Shown piece by piece: positions 17,069-25,838 of a DNA stretch of 64,000 nucleotides. Within the stretch, counting starts at the first letter, position 1. Every line of letters begins with the position of its first letter. The position numbers and the translations under genes were made by a program. Source of the stretch: DAOUKH01 sp965219875 (lineage in GTDB: Bacteria; Chloroflexota; Dehalococcoidia; SHYB01). The DNA lies in NCBI GenBank assembly GCA_965219875.1, contig CBDCOW010000003.1, positions 310,001 to 374,000 of the forward strand. Reading direction: 5' to 3'. The notes below the pieces were generated by a model. The model saw nothing but the letters and a program-made list of their open reading frames with translations, was not told where the DNA came from and made no database searches.

Positions 17069-17854
17069 TCAGTCCTGGAGCTTAAGCGGCCCCATGATGC
17101 CAAGGGTGCTCCAACCGCCGTCCACGACGAGAATCGCGCCGCTTACGTAGGACGCGTCGTCGGAAACCAGAAAGAGGATGACCTCCGCGACCTCCTGGGC
17201 CGTGCCGACACGTCCCATGGGGTGGGCCGTCGCCATGCTCCGGAACATCTCGTCGGTGCCGGTGGAGCCCCGCATCTGCGGCGTATCCACGGGCCCCGGG
17301 GCAATCGCGTTGACGCGAATGCCTTGCGCGGCGTACTGCTGGGCTGCGCTCAGGGTGAGCAGGTTGACGCCCGCCTTACTCGCGTTGTAGCCGATGGAAG
17401 GGCCCGGTAGGATACCCGCCAACGAAGAAACGTTGACGATGGCGCCGCCCCCGCTCTCGACCATGATCGGGACGGCGTGCTTGCAGCAGAGCAGCATGCC
17501 CTTCAAGTTCGTGTTGATCATGACGTCCCAGTCTCGCTCGTCGACGTCCGCCAGCCGGGGCATCCCCAGAAAGGTGCCGGCGACGTTCGCCAGCACGTCC
17601 AGGCGGCCGAAACGCCGCGACGCGGCGTCGACGACGCGCTCGACCTGGGCCGCGTCGCCCACGTCGGCCTGAACGAACTCCAGATCAAAGCCAAGCTCCT
17701 TGGCCATCCCTTGGGTCTCCAGGCCGCCATCTCGATTGACGTCGGTGATGACGACGACGGCCCCCTCACGGGCGAACGTAAGCGCGGTGGCCCGCCCGAT
17801 GCCGGAGGCGGCGCCGGTGACAATAGCGGCTTTTCCTCTGAGTCGGTCACCCAT
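17069..17854 (-). CDS. Short-chain dehydrogenase/reductase
   Basis: This 261-residue classical SDR has TGAASGIGRAT at the cofactor site, ITDVNRD after beta-2 (NAD preference likely), the NAG motif as VLANVAG, SSLAGILPG for the Ser and YNASK for Tyr/Lys, and VVDGGWS at the C-terminus. It is divergent from the cupin gene at 17989 across about 130 bp and convergent with the CoA-transferase operon. Substrate unknown. Confidence 0.9.
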   Translation of the reverse strand: MGDRLRGKAAIVTGAASGIGRATALTFAREGAVVVITDVNRDGGLETQGMAKELGFDLEFVQADVGDAAQVERVVDAASRRFGRLDVLANVAGTFLGMPRLADVDERDWDVMINTNLKGMLLCCKHAVPIMVESGGGAIVNVSSLAGILPGPSIGYNASKAGVNLLTLSAAQQYAAQGIRVNAIAPGPVDTPQMRGSTGTDEMFRSMATAHPMGRVGTAQEVAEVILFLVSDDASYVSGAILVVDGGWSTLGIMGPLKLQD

Positions 17855-17988
17855 GGGCTTGCTCCCGCATGTGGGGTCTTTGTGGTTCCTCTCGGAAGTC
17901 CCATAGCTTTGGGCGCGGTTCGTTTGTAGACCACTTCGGGGACGTATGCTAGGTTATAGCCCACAGTCAACCTCGGGGAGACCGCTGC

Positions 17989-18567
17989 ATGTCCTACATC
18001 CGATTGCCCAGCGACTACACGGTCGAACAGTTCATCAGCGACGTCAAAAGACTCCATCCCGGGAATCACGTCACCGAATCGTTCCTAAGCGACATCGCGG
18101 AGCGCATGAGCCGGTTGAGCCGTCGTGGGGACCTCTTGGAAATCGGAACGGAGTATGAGCCGGTCAACGCCGTCCGGGCGCGGAGATACCACGTCGAGCC
18201 AGACAACTCGCTCTCGCTGGGTATTGGCGAGTTCCTGAAGTCCCAGCCCAGCGAAGAGGTGCACAGCCACGGGTCCTGGGGCGTCTTCTGCGGGTACCGG
18301 GGCCGGGAGCTGTATACGTCCTGGCGGCGCATAGACGACAAGTCCAAACAGGGCTACGCCAAGCTCAAGCAGGAGGAGTTCTTCGTCCTGGGGCCGGGCG
18401 ACGCCACCTTTATCACGGACGAACCCTCCGACATACACGGCCACGAGCCCATCGACGACGCGATCTGGCTGCTCGCGCTCTTCGGCCGGTCCGTGGATAC
18501 GATCACGCGGAACTACTACACAGCCGAGTGGCGCGTGCGGGAAGTCACACCGGGACACCATGGCTAA
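17989..18567 (+). CDS. Cupin-type metal-binding protein (cysteine-dioxygenase-like)
   Basis: This 192-residue protein has a single predicted double-stranded beta-helix domain. Likely metal ligands are the His pair in EVHSHGSWGVFCGYRG and a later His in SDIHGHEP; the pattern resembles cysteine-dioxygenase-like cupins, which are Fe(II)-dependent. A GGGGAG site precedes the ATG. It is followed after 30 bp by a metallo-hydrolase on the same strand, so the pair may act on the same compound. The specific reaction cannot be named from sequence. Confidence 0.7.
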   Translation: MSYIRLPSDYTVEQFISDVKRLHPGNHVTESFLSDIAERMSRLSRRGDLLEIGTEYEPVNAVRARRYHVEPDNSLSLGIGEFLKSQPSEEVHSHGSWGVFCGYRGRELYTSWRRIDDKSKQGYAKLKQEEFFVLGPGDATFITDEPSDIHGHEPIDDAIWLLALFGRSVDTITRNYYTAEWRVREVTPGHHG

Positions 18568-18597
18568 GGGGCGGCAAGGCCACGGCAAGGTGCGGTG

Positions 18598-19812
18598 ATG
18601 TTCGACCTGCTGATAACAGGAGGGACGGTCGTTGATCCGTCCCAAGATGTCCACGCGCGTCTCGACGTGGCGGTGGCCGCGGGGCGAATCGCCAAGGCGG
18701 CGCCGTCCATCGACCGGGCGGAAGCCGTCCGCGTCATCGACGCCTCGGGGAAGATCGTTGCGCCCGGCCTGATCGACATCCACACCCACGTCTTCAACTC
18801 CGGCCACAACGAGAAACACCCAGACATAGCAGGCGTGCAAGCCGGTGTCACCACTATCGTCGACGCGGGCGGGGCAGGACCGGGAAACTTCGATGAATTC
18901 CAAGAGGCGGTCCTCCGCCAAGCCCGGACGACGGTCTACCTGTTCCTGAGCGTGTTCCACAACCGCGCCTTGGCGTACACGGCGCCGCCGGACACGTGGG
19001 ACATGGACCCCGAAGGGGTTGCACGGATCGCGGCTGAGCATCCGGACTTGATGATAGGCGTCAAGGTAATCCTCTCGCCTCGCATGGTGGAGGCGCACGG
19101 ACTCCGACATCTCGAAGCGTCGACCAAGGCGGCCCGCGACGCAGGCGTCAAGCTGATGCTTCACATTGGTGACATCGGGCCGAAGGGCCAGACGCCGACC
19201 CCGGCAGAGGTCACGAGTCGGGCGCTCGCCATGCTGGAGCTCGGGGACATCGTGACGCACATCTTTACGCCACTGACCGGGGGAGCCCTCGGCCAAGACG
19301 GCAAAGTCCTTTCCGCGCTCGTTGAAGCGCAACAGCGCGGCGTGGTGATGGATCCCTCGTACGGCGACTTCAACTTCGGGTGGGAACGGGCCGACGCCGT
19401 CCTCTCCCAAGGGCTCCGTCCGGACGTCATAGGGACGGACCTGGAGATACAGCCCTCGTTCGGTATGCGCACGGCGCTGACGAGAGGCCTGCTCGAATAC
19501 ACCGCCTACTTCCTGGCGCTTGGATTCTCGCTGGATGAGGTCGTGCGGATGACGACTGTCAACGCGGCGAAGGCGCTTGGGATCGAGGAACGAGCCGGCA
19601 GCCTAGCTGCCGGCAGAGACGCGGACCTCTCGGTGCTGGAACTGGTGGAGGGCCGCTGGAGCCTCGAAGACGTCGCGGGCCAGACCAGGACCGGCGCGCA
19701 GGCCTTGGTCCCCGTCGTCACGGTAAAGGGCGGCGAGGTGGTGGAGCCGGGGCCGGCGCCGCACGAATGGGGCTGGACTCCGCCGCCCGAAAACGGCGAG
19801 ACCCCAGGCTAG
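18598..19812 (+). CDS. Amidohydrolase/deacetylase-type metallo-dependent hydrolase (dihydroorotase-like)
   Basis: About 404 residues from ATG 18598 (a GTG immediately before could add one residue). It has the H-x-H metal motif in DIHTHVFNSG, a Lys in GVKVILSPR that may be carboxylated as bridging ligand, His residues in MLHIGD and THIFTPL, and the C-terminal Asp in VIGTDLE. It belongs to the DHOase-like amidohydrolase/deacetylase group. Its TAG overlaps the stop of the convergent hydantoinase (19809-19812). With the cupin upstream it forms a small operon. Substrate unknown. Confidence 0.85.
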   Translation: MFDLLITGGTVVDPSQDVHARLDVAVAAGRIAKAAPSIDRAEAVRVIDASGKIVAPGLIDIHTHVFNSGHNEKHPDIAGVQAGVTTIVDAGGAGPGNFDEFQEAVLRQARTTVYLFLSVFHNRALAYTAPPDTWDMDPEGVARIAAEHPDLMIGVKVILSPRMVEAHGLRHLEASTKAARDAGVKLMLHIGDIGPKGQTPTPAEVTSRALAMLELGDIVTHIFTPLTGGALGQDGKVLSALVEAQQRGVVMDPSYGDFNFGWERADAVLSQGLRPDVIGTDLEIQPSFGMRTALTRGLLEYTAYFLALGFSLDEVVRMTTVNAAKALGIEERAGSLAAGRDADLSVLELVEGRWSLEDVAGQTRTGAQALVPVVTVKGGEVVEPGPAPHEWGWTPPPENGETPG

Positions 19813-21230
19813 CAGACGGGCCGGCTGAGCGTCGCGCCGTCGATCTTCCGCGGAATGAAGCGCCCATCGGCCCGATCGCCAAAGAACCGCCCGTTCTCCA
19901 CCACCACCCTGCCGCGGAGTATCGTGACAACGGGCCACCCCTCGATTGGCCAGCCTTCCCAGATGCTGTAGTCGCCGACGTGTAGGTCGGCCATAGACAA
20001 CGGCCTGCGCACCGCCGGATCAATGATCACGATATCGGCGTCACTGCCGGGCGCCAGGGCGCCCTTCCGCGGGTAGTAGCCCAAGATGCGGGCCGCGTTG
20101 GCGGAGGTCACGTCGACGAAACGCTCGAGGGACATGCCCCGCTTGGCGACGCCTTCTGTGTAGACGATTCCCATGCGGGTCTCAATGCCGTTGTGGCCAC
20201 CGGCGACGTCGTGGATGGTCTCCCCGGCGAGCTTCATCGCCCTGTCCATGCAATACTCGTCGGTTGCCGTGGTGGAGAGGCCACCGGCGAGGAGTCCGTC
20301 CCACAAAGATTGCCGGTCTTCTTCCGACTTGAGGGATGGGTAGGTGTGGTACTTCTGGCCCCCGGGCCGCTGGTAATCCTCGCAGGTGAATGAAACGTAG
20401 TTGTGGAGCGTTTCCCCGTAGGCCGGGAGGCCCTTGGCCCGGGCCTCCCGTATCGCCTCGACCCCCTCGCGGGCGCTGACGTGAACCATGTAGACCCCGG
20501 CGTTGGCCCACTCGGCGGCCCGGAGGATGCGTCGGAACGAGAGGTCCTCCGACATGTTGCTGTGCACCTCGTGGATGTAGTGAAACGCGGTACGGCCTTC
20601 CTCCACCAGCCGCTCGTGTCCGTATTGGACGAGGTCGTCGTCTTCCGCGTGCACGAGGACGAGGCCGCCGTGCCGCGCCGCGAGCTCCATCAGCGCGTGG
20701 ATGCGGCCCAGACCCATCATGGCGCCCTTGACCTCGGGGCGGTCCGTTATGTCGCTGGTGAACACCTTCAGCGTCGGCAACCCTGACTGGATCGCTTCGG
20801 GAACCTGGGCAATCATGCTCGAAGGGATGTCGCCGAAGAACATGGCATGGTAGGAGTAGTCGCAGAAGGCGTTACCTTTCCAGCGGTTGTGCCGCTCCTC
20901 GACGGCCTCGAAGAGACTCCCGTCTGGCCCGGTCACCGCAAAGTCTGTGACGGTCGTGACGCCGCCGAAGAGCGCGGCCCTGCTGGTCTGATCGGGAGGC
21001 GCGGTCTCGGCGTCCGGCTGGCCGAAGATGGGCGTCGCCACATGCGCGTGCGGCTCGATGCCGCCCGGCACCACGATCTTGCCCGTCGCGTCGATGACGC
21101 GGGCCCCCTCCGTGTTCAACGTGCCGGTTTCAGCGATTGCGGCAATCTTCTCGCCCTGGACCGCGACTTCCCACGCGCCGACGCCCCAGGGGGTGACGAC
21201 CGTACCGCCGCGGACTACCAAGTCGATCAA
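19809..21230 (-). CDS. Dihydropyrimidinase/hydantoinase-like cyclic amidohydrolase
   Basis: This 473-residue protein has the length and fold of D-hydantoinase/dihydropyrimidinase. Metal ligands are visible: EPHAHVATP (H-x-H), Lys in PTLKVFTSD, His in LVHAEDD, His in MVHVSAREG, and Asp in TTATDEY. It is expected to open cyclic ureides or imides (hydantoin, dihydrouracil). It is followed upstream on the same strand by an asparaginase-like gene 34 bp away, so the likely order of transcription is asparaginase-like then hydantoinase. Confidence 0.9.
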   Translation of the reverse strand: MIDLVVRGGTVVTPWGVGAWEVAVQGEKIAAIAETGTLNTEGARVIDATGKIVVPGGIEPHAHVATPIFGQPDAETAPPDQTSRAALFGGVTTVTDFAVTGPDGSLFEAVEERHNRWKGNAFCDYSYHAMFFGDIPSSMIAQVPEAIQSGLPTLKVFTSDITDRPEVKGAMMGLGRIHALMELAARHGGLVLVHAEDDDLVQYGHERLVEEGRTAFHYIHEVHSNMSEDLSFRRILRAAEWANAGVYMVHVSAREGVEAIREARAKGLPAYGETLHNYVSFTCEDYQRPGGQKYHTYPSLKSEEDRQSLWDGLLAGGLSTTATDEYCMDRAMKLAGETIHDVAGGHNGIETRMGIVYTEGVAKRGMSLERFVDVTSANAARILGYYPRKGALAPGSDADIVIIDPAVRRPLSMADLHVGDYSIWEGWPIEGWPVVTILRGRVVVENGRFFGDRADGRFIPRKIDGATLSRPVC

Positions 21231-21264
21231 GAAAGCCTCCTGAGGCCGGCGTCAACGCCGCAGG

Positions 21265-22287
21265 TCAATACGTCGCCATCACCTGCTGGATTCGGTCCAC
21301 GTTATTGGTGACGGTGAGGGCCAGCATCAGCAGTATCCGAGCCTTCTTCGGGGATAGGTTGTCCGCCACGACGACACCGGCGTCCTTGAACCCGCGGGTC
21401 ATGGCGACCCGGCCTCCGGACGCCTGGGAGCTCAGTGCGACGACGACCCCGTTGCCGGTCGCCTCCTTGACCGCCTCCATGATGCCCGGTGTCGAATAGC
21501 CGGCGCCGAGACCGCTGATGACGATCCCGGCCGCCCCGGCGTCCACGGCGGCGCGCACCAACGCTCCGTCGGCGCCGAGATACCCGGCAACGATATCGAC
21601 GCGGGCCAGGTCGTCGACGTTCGACATGTCGAACTCGGTGTGGGACGTGTGGCTCCGCTGCGGCCCGCGATAGAAGGCCACCTGATGATCGGCGCTCACC
21701 ATCCCCAAAGCGCCGAAGTCGGCGGAGGCGAACGTGTCGAGGCGCGTCGTGTTGGACTTGGTCACATCGCGCGACGCGTGAATCTGGTTGTTGAGCACGA
21801 CCAGCACGCCCTTGTCTCGCGACTCCGCCGTCGCCGCCACGCGGATGCTGTCGACAAGGTTCAGGTCGGCGTCGCTCGATAGGGCGCTCGGCGGGCGCAT
21901 CGACCCGGTGACCACCACCGGCTTCTCGCTCTTTACGGTGAGGTTGAGGAAGAAGGCGGTCTCCTCCAGCGTGGCCGTGCCGTGGGTCACCACGACGCCG
22001 GCCACCTCGTCGTCCGCGAGCGCGCCATTGACTTGACCGACGAGATCAAGCCAGTGCCTCGGTTGGAAGTCGATGCTGCCCGCGCTGGCGAACTGCGCGG
22101 CACGCACCCGCGCAAAGTTTGCCACTTCCGGGATCCTCGTCATGAACTCGTCGATAGTGTAGTACTGGCCCGTCTGCCAGACGTAGACGTAGTCGCTGAG
22201 GTCAAGACGGTCGTCGGCGTTGACGGCGATCGTGCCGCCCATGCCGATGACGTGGACGAGGGGGAGCAGGCTCGGTGTCACAGTCAA
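21265..22287 (-). CDS. Asparaginase-family amidohydrolase with altered substrate-binding Asp
   Basis: About 340 residues from TTG 22287 (GTG 22281 is an alternative). The asparaginase/glutaminase fold motifs are present: GMGGTIA with the first catalytic Thr, VTHGTATLEET with the second, a GSMRPPSALSSD segment and the Lys in DVTKSNT. In classical enzymes the second motif is HGTDT; here Asp is Ala. That Asp holds the alpha-amino group of Asn/Gln, so the substrate is probably an amide without an alpha-amino acid group. It lies next to a hydantoinase and may complete amide hydrolysis after ring opening. Confidence 0.85.
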   Translation of the reverse strand: MTVTPSLLPLVHVIGMGGTIAVNADDRLDLSDYVYVWQTGQYYTIDEFMTRIPEVANFARVRAAQFASAGSIDFQPRHWLDLVGQVNGALADDEVAGVVVTHGTATLEETAFFLNLTVKSEKPVVVTGSMRPPSALSSDADLNLVDSIRVAATAESRDKGVLVVLNNQIHASRDVTKSNTTRLDTFASADFGALGMVSADHQVAFYRGPQRSHTSHTEFDMSNVDDLARVDIVAGYLGADGALVRAAVDAGAAGIVISGLGAGYSTPGIMEAVKEATGNGVVVALSSQASGGRVAMTRGFKDAGVVVADNLSPKKARILLMLALTVTNNVDRIQQVMATY

Positions 22288-22471
22288 CCCTTAGCCCTGG
22301 CGCCATGCGGCGCCGACCATTGGGGATGGTACACCCAAGGGGAGGGGCTGAGAAGCTTCGTTCGGTATGACAGCGGGGTCGCAACTGGTTTGCGCCGCTC
22401 GCGGCAAAGGTGTTAGGGTTCGCCTGCGCCCAACGCGCGTTTTCCGATAAGCGGCAACGGCGGAAAGCCCT

Positions 22472-23476
22472 ATGAAGACGTCAGACGCCCCGGTCATTCT
22501 GGAAGTCAACGACCTGCATACCCACCTGCGAACGCGTTGGGGCGTCGTCAAGGCCGTGGACGGCGTCTCCTTCCCGCTCCGGCGCGGGGAGACGCTGGGC
22601 ATCGTCGGCGAGTCGGGAAGCGGCAAGAGCATGCTCGCCCTCTCCCTGCTCCAGCTCGTACCCAAACCGGCGGGCCAGATTGTCCGCGGCGAGGTCTGGC
22701 TGGCAGACGAAGACCTGCTCCAGAAGGACGAGAAGGCCATGCGGAGCATCCGCGGCAAGAAGATCTCCATGATCCTTCAGGATCCCCAGACCTCGCTCAA
22801 CCCCGTCTTCTCAATCGGAAACCAGGTGATCGAAGCAATCGGCCTCCGCGGGCGCCGCGAAGGGCGAGGGCTGATGGAGCGGGCCGTCGACGCGCTCCAA
22901 CAAGTCCGGGTGGCCGCCCCGGAGCGGCGGGTGCACGACTACCCCCACCAAATGAGCGGCGGCATGAAGCAACGCATCGTTGGCGCCATCGCGATCTCAT
23001 GCGAGCCAAAGGTGCTGATCGCCGACGAGCCAACGACGTCGCTCGACGTGACCATACAAGCCCAATACCTCCGGCTCTTGAAGGACATCCAAAAAGAGAC
23101 CGGCATCTCCATCATCTTCATCACCCACGACTTCGGCATCGTGGCGAAGCTCTGCGACCGAGTGATGGTCATGTACGCGGGTCGCATCGTGGAGAGCGGC
23201 CCCGTCCGATCCGTCTTCAACAACCCCTCGCACCCTTACACGCAGGCACTGTTCGGCTGTGTCCCTTCGATGGATGCCGGCGAAGAGCGGCTTTTCTCAA
23301 TCGAAGGCCAGCCCCCCGACCTCTGGAATCTGCCGGAAGGCTGCCACTTCGCTCCCCGATGCCCATATGCCGATGCCCGCTGCCACGCACAGTATCCGCC
23401 CGCGTTCACGCTGGAAGACGGCCACACCGCACAATGCTGGAAACTAGAGCCGAAACCCCAGACGCCCCTCCACTAG
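22472..23476 (+). CDS. Oligopeptide/dipeptide-type ABC transporter ATP-binding protein (DppD-like)
   Basis: This 334-residue protein has Walker A (GESGSGKSM), signature (SGGMKQRI), Walker B (VLIADEPTTSLD) and the C-terminal oligopeptide-ABC region with conserved cysteines (CHFAPRCPYADARC). It would energise uptake of peptides or similar solutes across the membrane. It overlaps the DppF-like gene by 43 bp. No permease or binding protein is encoded beside it, so it must work with components encoded elsewhere. Confidence 0.93.
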   Translation: MKTSDAPVILEVNDLHTHLRTRWGVVKAVDGVSFPLRRGETLGIVGESGSGKSMLALSLLQLVPKPAGQIVRGEVWLADEDLLQKDEKAMRSIRGKKISMILQDPQTSLNPVFSIGNQVIEAIGLRGRREGRGLMERAVDALQQVRVAAPERRVHDYPHQMSGGMKQRIVGAIAISCEPKVLIADEPTTSLDVTIQAQYLRLLKDIQKETGISIIFITHDFGIVAKLCDRVMVMYAGRIVESGPVRSVFNNPSHPYTQALFGCVPSMDAGEERLFSIEGQPPDLWNLPEGCHFAPRCPYADARCHAQYPPAFTLEDGHTAQCWKLEPKPQTPLH

Positions 23477-24429
23477 TCGAAGTCAGGGGGCTGAAGAAGC
23501 ACTTCCCCGTCGTCAAGGGCCTGATCCTAAGCAAAGTGGTCGGTTGGGTGAAGGCCGTGGACGGCGTTGACTTCTCGATCAAGCAAGGAGAGACGCTGGG
23601 GCTCGTCGGCGAGTCCGGCTGCGGGAAAACGACGACGGCCCGGCTCCTGCTGCGGCTGGAGACGCCGACGGACGGGGAGATCCTCGTCGACGGCGAAGAG
23701 GTCTCCACCCTCAAAGGTAAGCCGCTCAGGGACTACCGCGCCAAGGTGCAGGCGGTCTTCCAGGACCCCTGGTCGTCGCTCAGTCCACGGATGCGAGTGG
23801 AGGACATCGTATCGGAGCCCTTGGTCGTCAGCCGCGCGACGCCGCGCGAGGAAGCTAGAGTGCGGGTTGCGGAGCTCCTTCAGGACGTCGGTCTGCATCC
23901 AGGGCAAGCCGAGCTTTACCCCCATCAGTTCAGTGGGGGACAGCGGCAGCGGATCGCCGTCGCGAGCGCGCTGGCCCCAGACCCGAAGCTCATCATTTTG
24001 GACGAGCCGGTCTCCGCCCTCGACGTGTCCATACGCGCGCAGATCATGAACCTGCTCAAAGACCTCCAAGACCAGTACCACCTGAGCTACCTGCTGGTCA
24101 CCCACAATCTTTCGACCATCCGCTACATGGCGCACGAGACCGCAGTCATGTACCTGGGACGCATCGTCGAACACGCGTCAACGCGGGAGCTGGTCGAGAG
24201 TCCCCTCCACCCCTACACAAAGAGCTTGTTCTCTGCGGCGCTCCCCGCGCACCCCGACGATGACATGGACGAAGATCTCCTGCAAGGCGAGGCACCGTCG
24301 CCCATCAACCCGCCTTCAGGCTGCAGCTTCCACCCGCGCTGTCCCGCGGCGATGCCAATGTGCTCCGAGATAGAGCCGGTCAAGAAGGAAGTTACCCCCG
24401 GCCACACCGTCTCGTGCCACCTGTACTAG
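23434..24429 (+). CDS. Oligopeptide/dipeptide-type ABC transporter ATP-binding protein (DppF-like)
   Basis: About 331 residues. The same frame is open upstream within the DppD-like gene but encodes only shadow sequence; ATG 23434 puts the start just before PLVEVRGLKKHF, where the family begins. Walker A GESGCGKTT, signature SGGQRQRI, Walker B LIILDEPVSALD, and a C-terminal CSFHPRCPAAMPMC domain are present. It pairs with the preceding ATPase as the two-ATPase engine of an oligopeptide-type importer. After its stop, about 190 bp without a gene lead to the convergent B12 operon. Confidence 0.92.
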   Translation: MLETRAETPDAPPLVEVRGLKKHFPVVKGLILSKVVGWVKAVDGVDFSIKQGETLGLVGESGCGKTTTARLLLRLETPTDGEILVDGEEVSTLKGKPLRDYRAKVQAVFQDPWSSLSPRMRVEDIVSEPLVVSRATPREEARVRVAELLQDVGLHPGQAELYPHQFSGGQRQRIAVASALAPDPKLIILDEPVSALDVSIRAQIMNLLKDLQDQYHLSYLLVTHNLSTIRYMAHETAVMYLGRIVEHASTRELVESPLHPYTKSLFSAALPAHPDDDMDEDLLQGEAPSPINPPSGCSFHPRCPAAMPMCSEIEPVKKEVTPGHTVSCHLY

Positions 24430-24616
24430 CGCGCGTAGCACAGCCCAGGAACCCGACCGGCCTGTGCCCTCCGACGCACCAAACATCCCGCGCGTGGAGG
24501 TCTCTCGTCGGCGGCAGACCAGACGCGCCGAGCCCTCGACGAGGGTCGGTTGGATGCCACGAGGACCAGTCTGTGCAATCTGGTCAGCCGCGACCCCACC
24601 TCCCTCACTACGCCCC

Positions 24617-25195
24617 CTAATCACGCCTGGGCGTACCGGACGGAACCCCGCCGCTACGATCAGGAGGTTTCACCCGCAGCGGCAGTCCAGCGGCCATGAA
24701 ATACACCTCGTCCGCCGCCCCGGCTACGATCTGGTTCACCCGTCCGAGCTCGTCAGCGTAGGTGCGTCCCAGTTCGGTCGCCGGTACGACGCCGAGTCCT
24801 ACCTCGTTGCTGACAACGATCCAAGTGGCGTCGCTCTCCTCATACAGACCGAGCAGCCTTTTCGTTTCCGACAGGATATCCACGAGCCCTGGCTTCGGGC
24901 CCTGGTTCCATAAAAGCAAGTTGCTAACCCAAAGGGCCATGCAGTCGAGCAGCACCGTGTCGTAGCGGTGCAGCAGTGGCGCCAGCGCGTTCACGAGGTT
25001 GATGGGCTCTTCCAGGGTGTCCCAATCTTCGGATCGGCTCTCTCGATGGGCTCGGATCCGCACCGCCATCTCTTGGTCGCCCGCTTCCGCGGTCGCCACG
25101 AACAGGACGCGCTTACCGTTCGACGCCAGTCGTTGGGCGTAGCTGCTTTTTCCTGCTCGGACTCCCCCCAAGACCAACGTCAGCCGCTTACCCAT
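24617..25195 (-). CDS. cobU: Adenosylcobinamide kinase/adenosylcobinamide-phosphate guanylyltransferase
   Basis: This 192-residue protein has the P-loop LVLGGVRAGKSSYAQ at the N-terminus and VVSNEVGLGVVP, both diagnostic for CobU. It phosphorylates adenosylcobinamide and then adds GMP to give AdoCbi-GDP, the activated substrate of CobS. It is the last gene of the eight-gene B12 operon and overlaps the CobC gene by 16 bp. Confidence 0.95.
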   Translation of the reverse strand: MGKRLTLVLGGVRAGKSSYAQRLASNGKRVLFVATAEAGDQEMAVRIRAHRESRSEDWDTLEEPINLVNALAPLLHRYDTVLLDCMALWVSNLLLWNQGPKPGLVDILSETKRLLGLYEESDATWIVVSNEVGLGVVPATELGRTYADELGRVNQIVAGAADEVYFMAAGLPLRVKPPDRSGGVPSGTPRRD

Positions 25196-25827
25196 GGGTT
25201 ACTTTCCTCAGCCCCTCCGGGCAGATGACTCGTGTCGTTCCAGAGCTCGAGCACGCGTCCGCCGAGCTGATTGCTGATGATGGAGAGACCGGTGCAGTCA
25301 ACCCGGGACCGCCAGAAATACTCATCCGTCAAATCCAGCAGGTAGACGAGCAAGGCCCGAATCGAACCCGCGTGCGCCACGATCAGCAGGTCCTCGGCGG
25401 GGTCATGGCGCTTTGCGGCCCTTGTAGAGAACCGCCGCACGCGGTCGAGTAGCTGCGCGGTGTCTTCACCGCCAGGAGCCGCAAAGGCAGGGGCCCTAAT
25501 GCTCATCCGCGCCGCGAATACCTCCGGATCCCGAGCCTCGGCCTCCGCAAGCGTCAGCCCTTCCCACGCTCCATAGGAGAATTCACGGAGGTCCGCCTCG
25601 GCCGTGATCGAGACCTCGCTGCCGTGGACAATGGCCTCCGCGCTCTCTCTGGCACGAGAAAGATCGCTCGTGTAGACCGAGGAGAAGCTGGTCCCGGCGA
25701 GCCTCTTCCCCAACGCCCGCGCCTGTCGCCTGCCGCGCTCGCTCAGGGGCACGTCCGTATGCCCTTGGACCCGACTAGTCCGGTTCCACAACGTTTCGCC
25801 GTGCCGCACGAGGTACCAGCTACCCAT
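25180..25827 (-). CDS. cobC: Histidine phosphatase, alpha-ribazole-5'-phosphate phosphatase
   Basis: This 215-residue protein of the histidine phosphatase superfamily has LVRHGETLWN (phospho-His motif) and VAHAGSIRALL (second catalytic His). Sequence alone would allow another phosphoglycerate-mutase-like role, but its position between cobU and cobS makes removal of phosphate from alpha-ribazole phosphate or adenosylcobalamin phosphate the likely job. It overlaps cobU by 16 bp and follows cobS by 11 bp. Confidence 0.85.
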   Translation of the reverse strand: MGSWYLVRHGETLWNRTSRVQGHTDVPLSERGRRQARALGKRLAGTSFSSVYTSDLSRARESAEAIVHGSEVSITAEADLREFSYGAWEGLTLAEAEARDPEVFAARMSIRAPAFAAPGGEDTAQLLDRVRRFSTRAAKRHDPAEDLLIVAHAGSIRALLVYLLDLTDEYFWRSRVDCTGLSIISNQLGGRVLELWNDTSHLPGGAEESNPWVSG

Positions 25828-25838
25828 CTCCCAGACCC

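Noticed and set aside
22537..23433. Upstream extension of the DppF-like frame through the DppD-like gene
   Set aside because: The extension is Arg-rich shadow sequence without ABC motifs; ATG 23434 starts at the family N-terminus.
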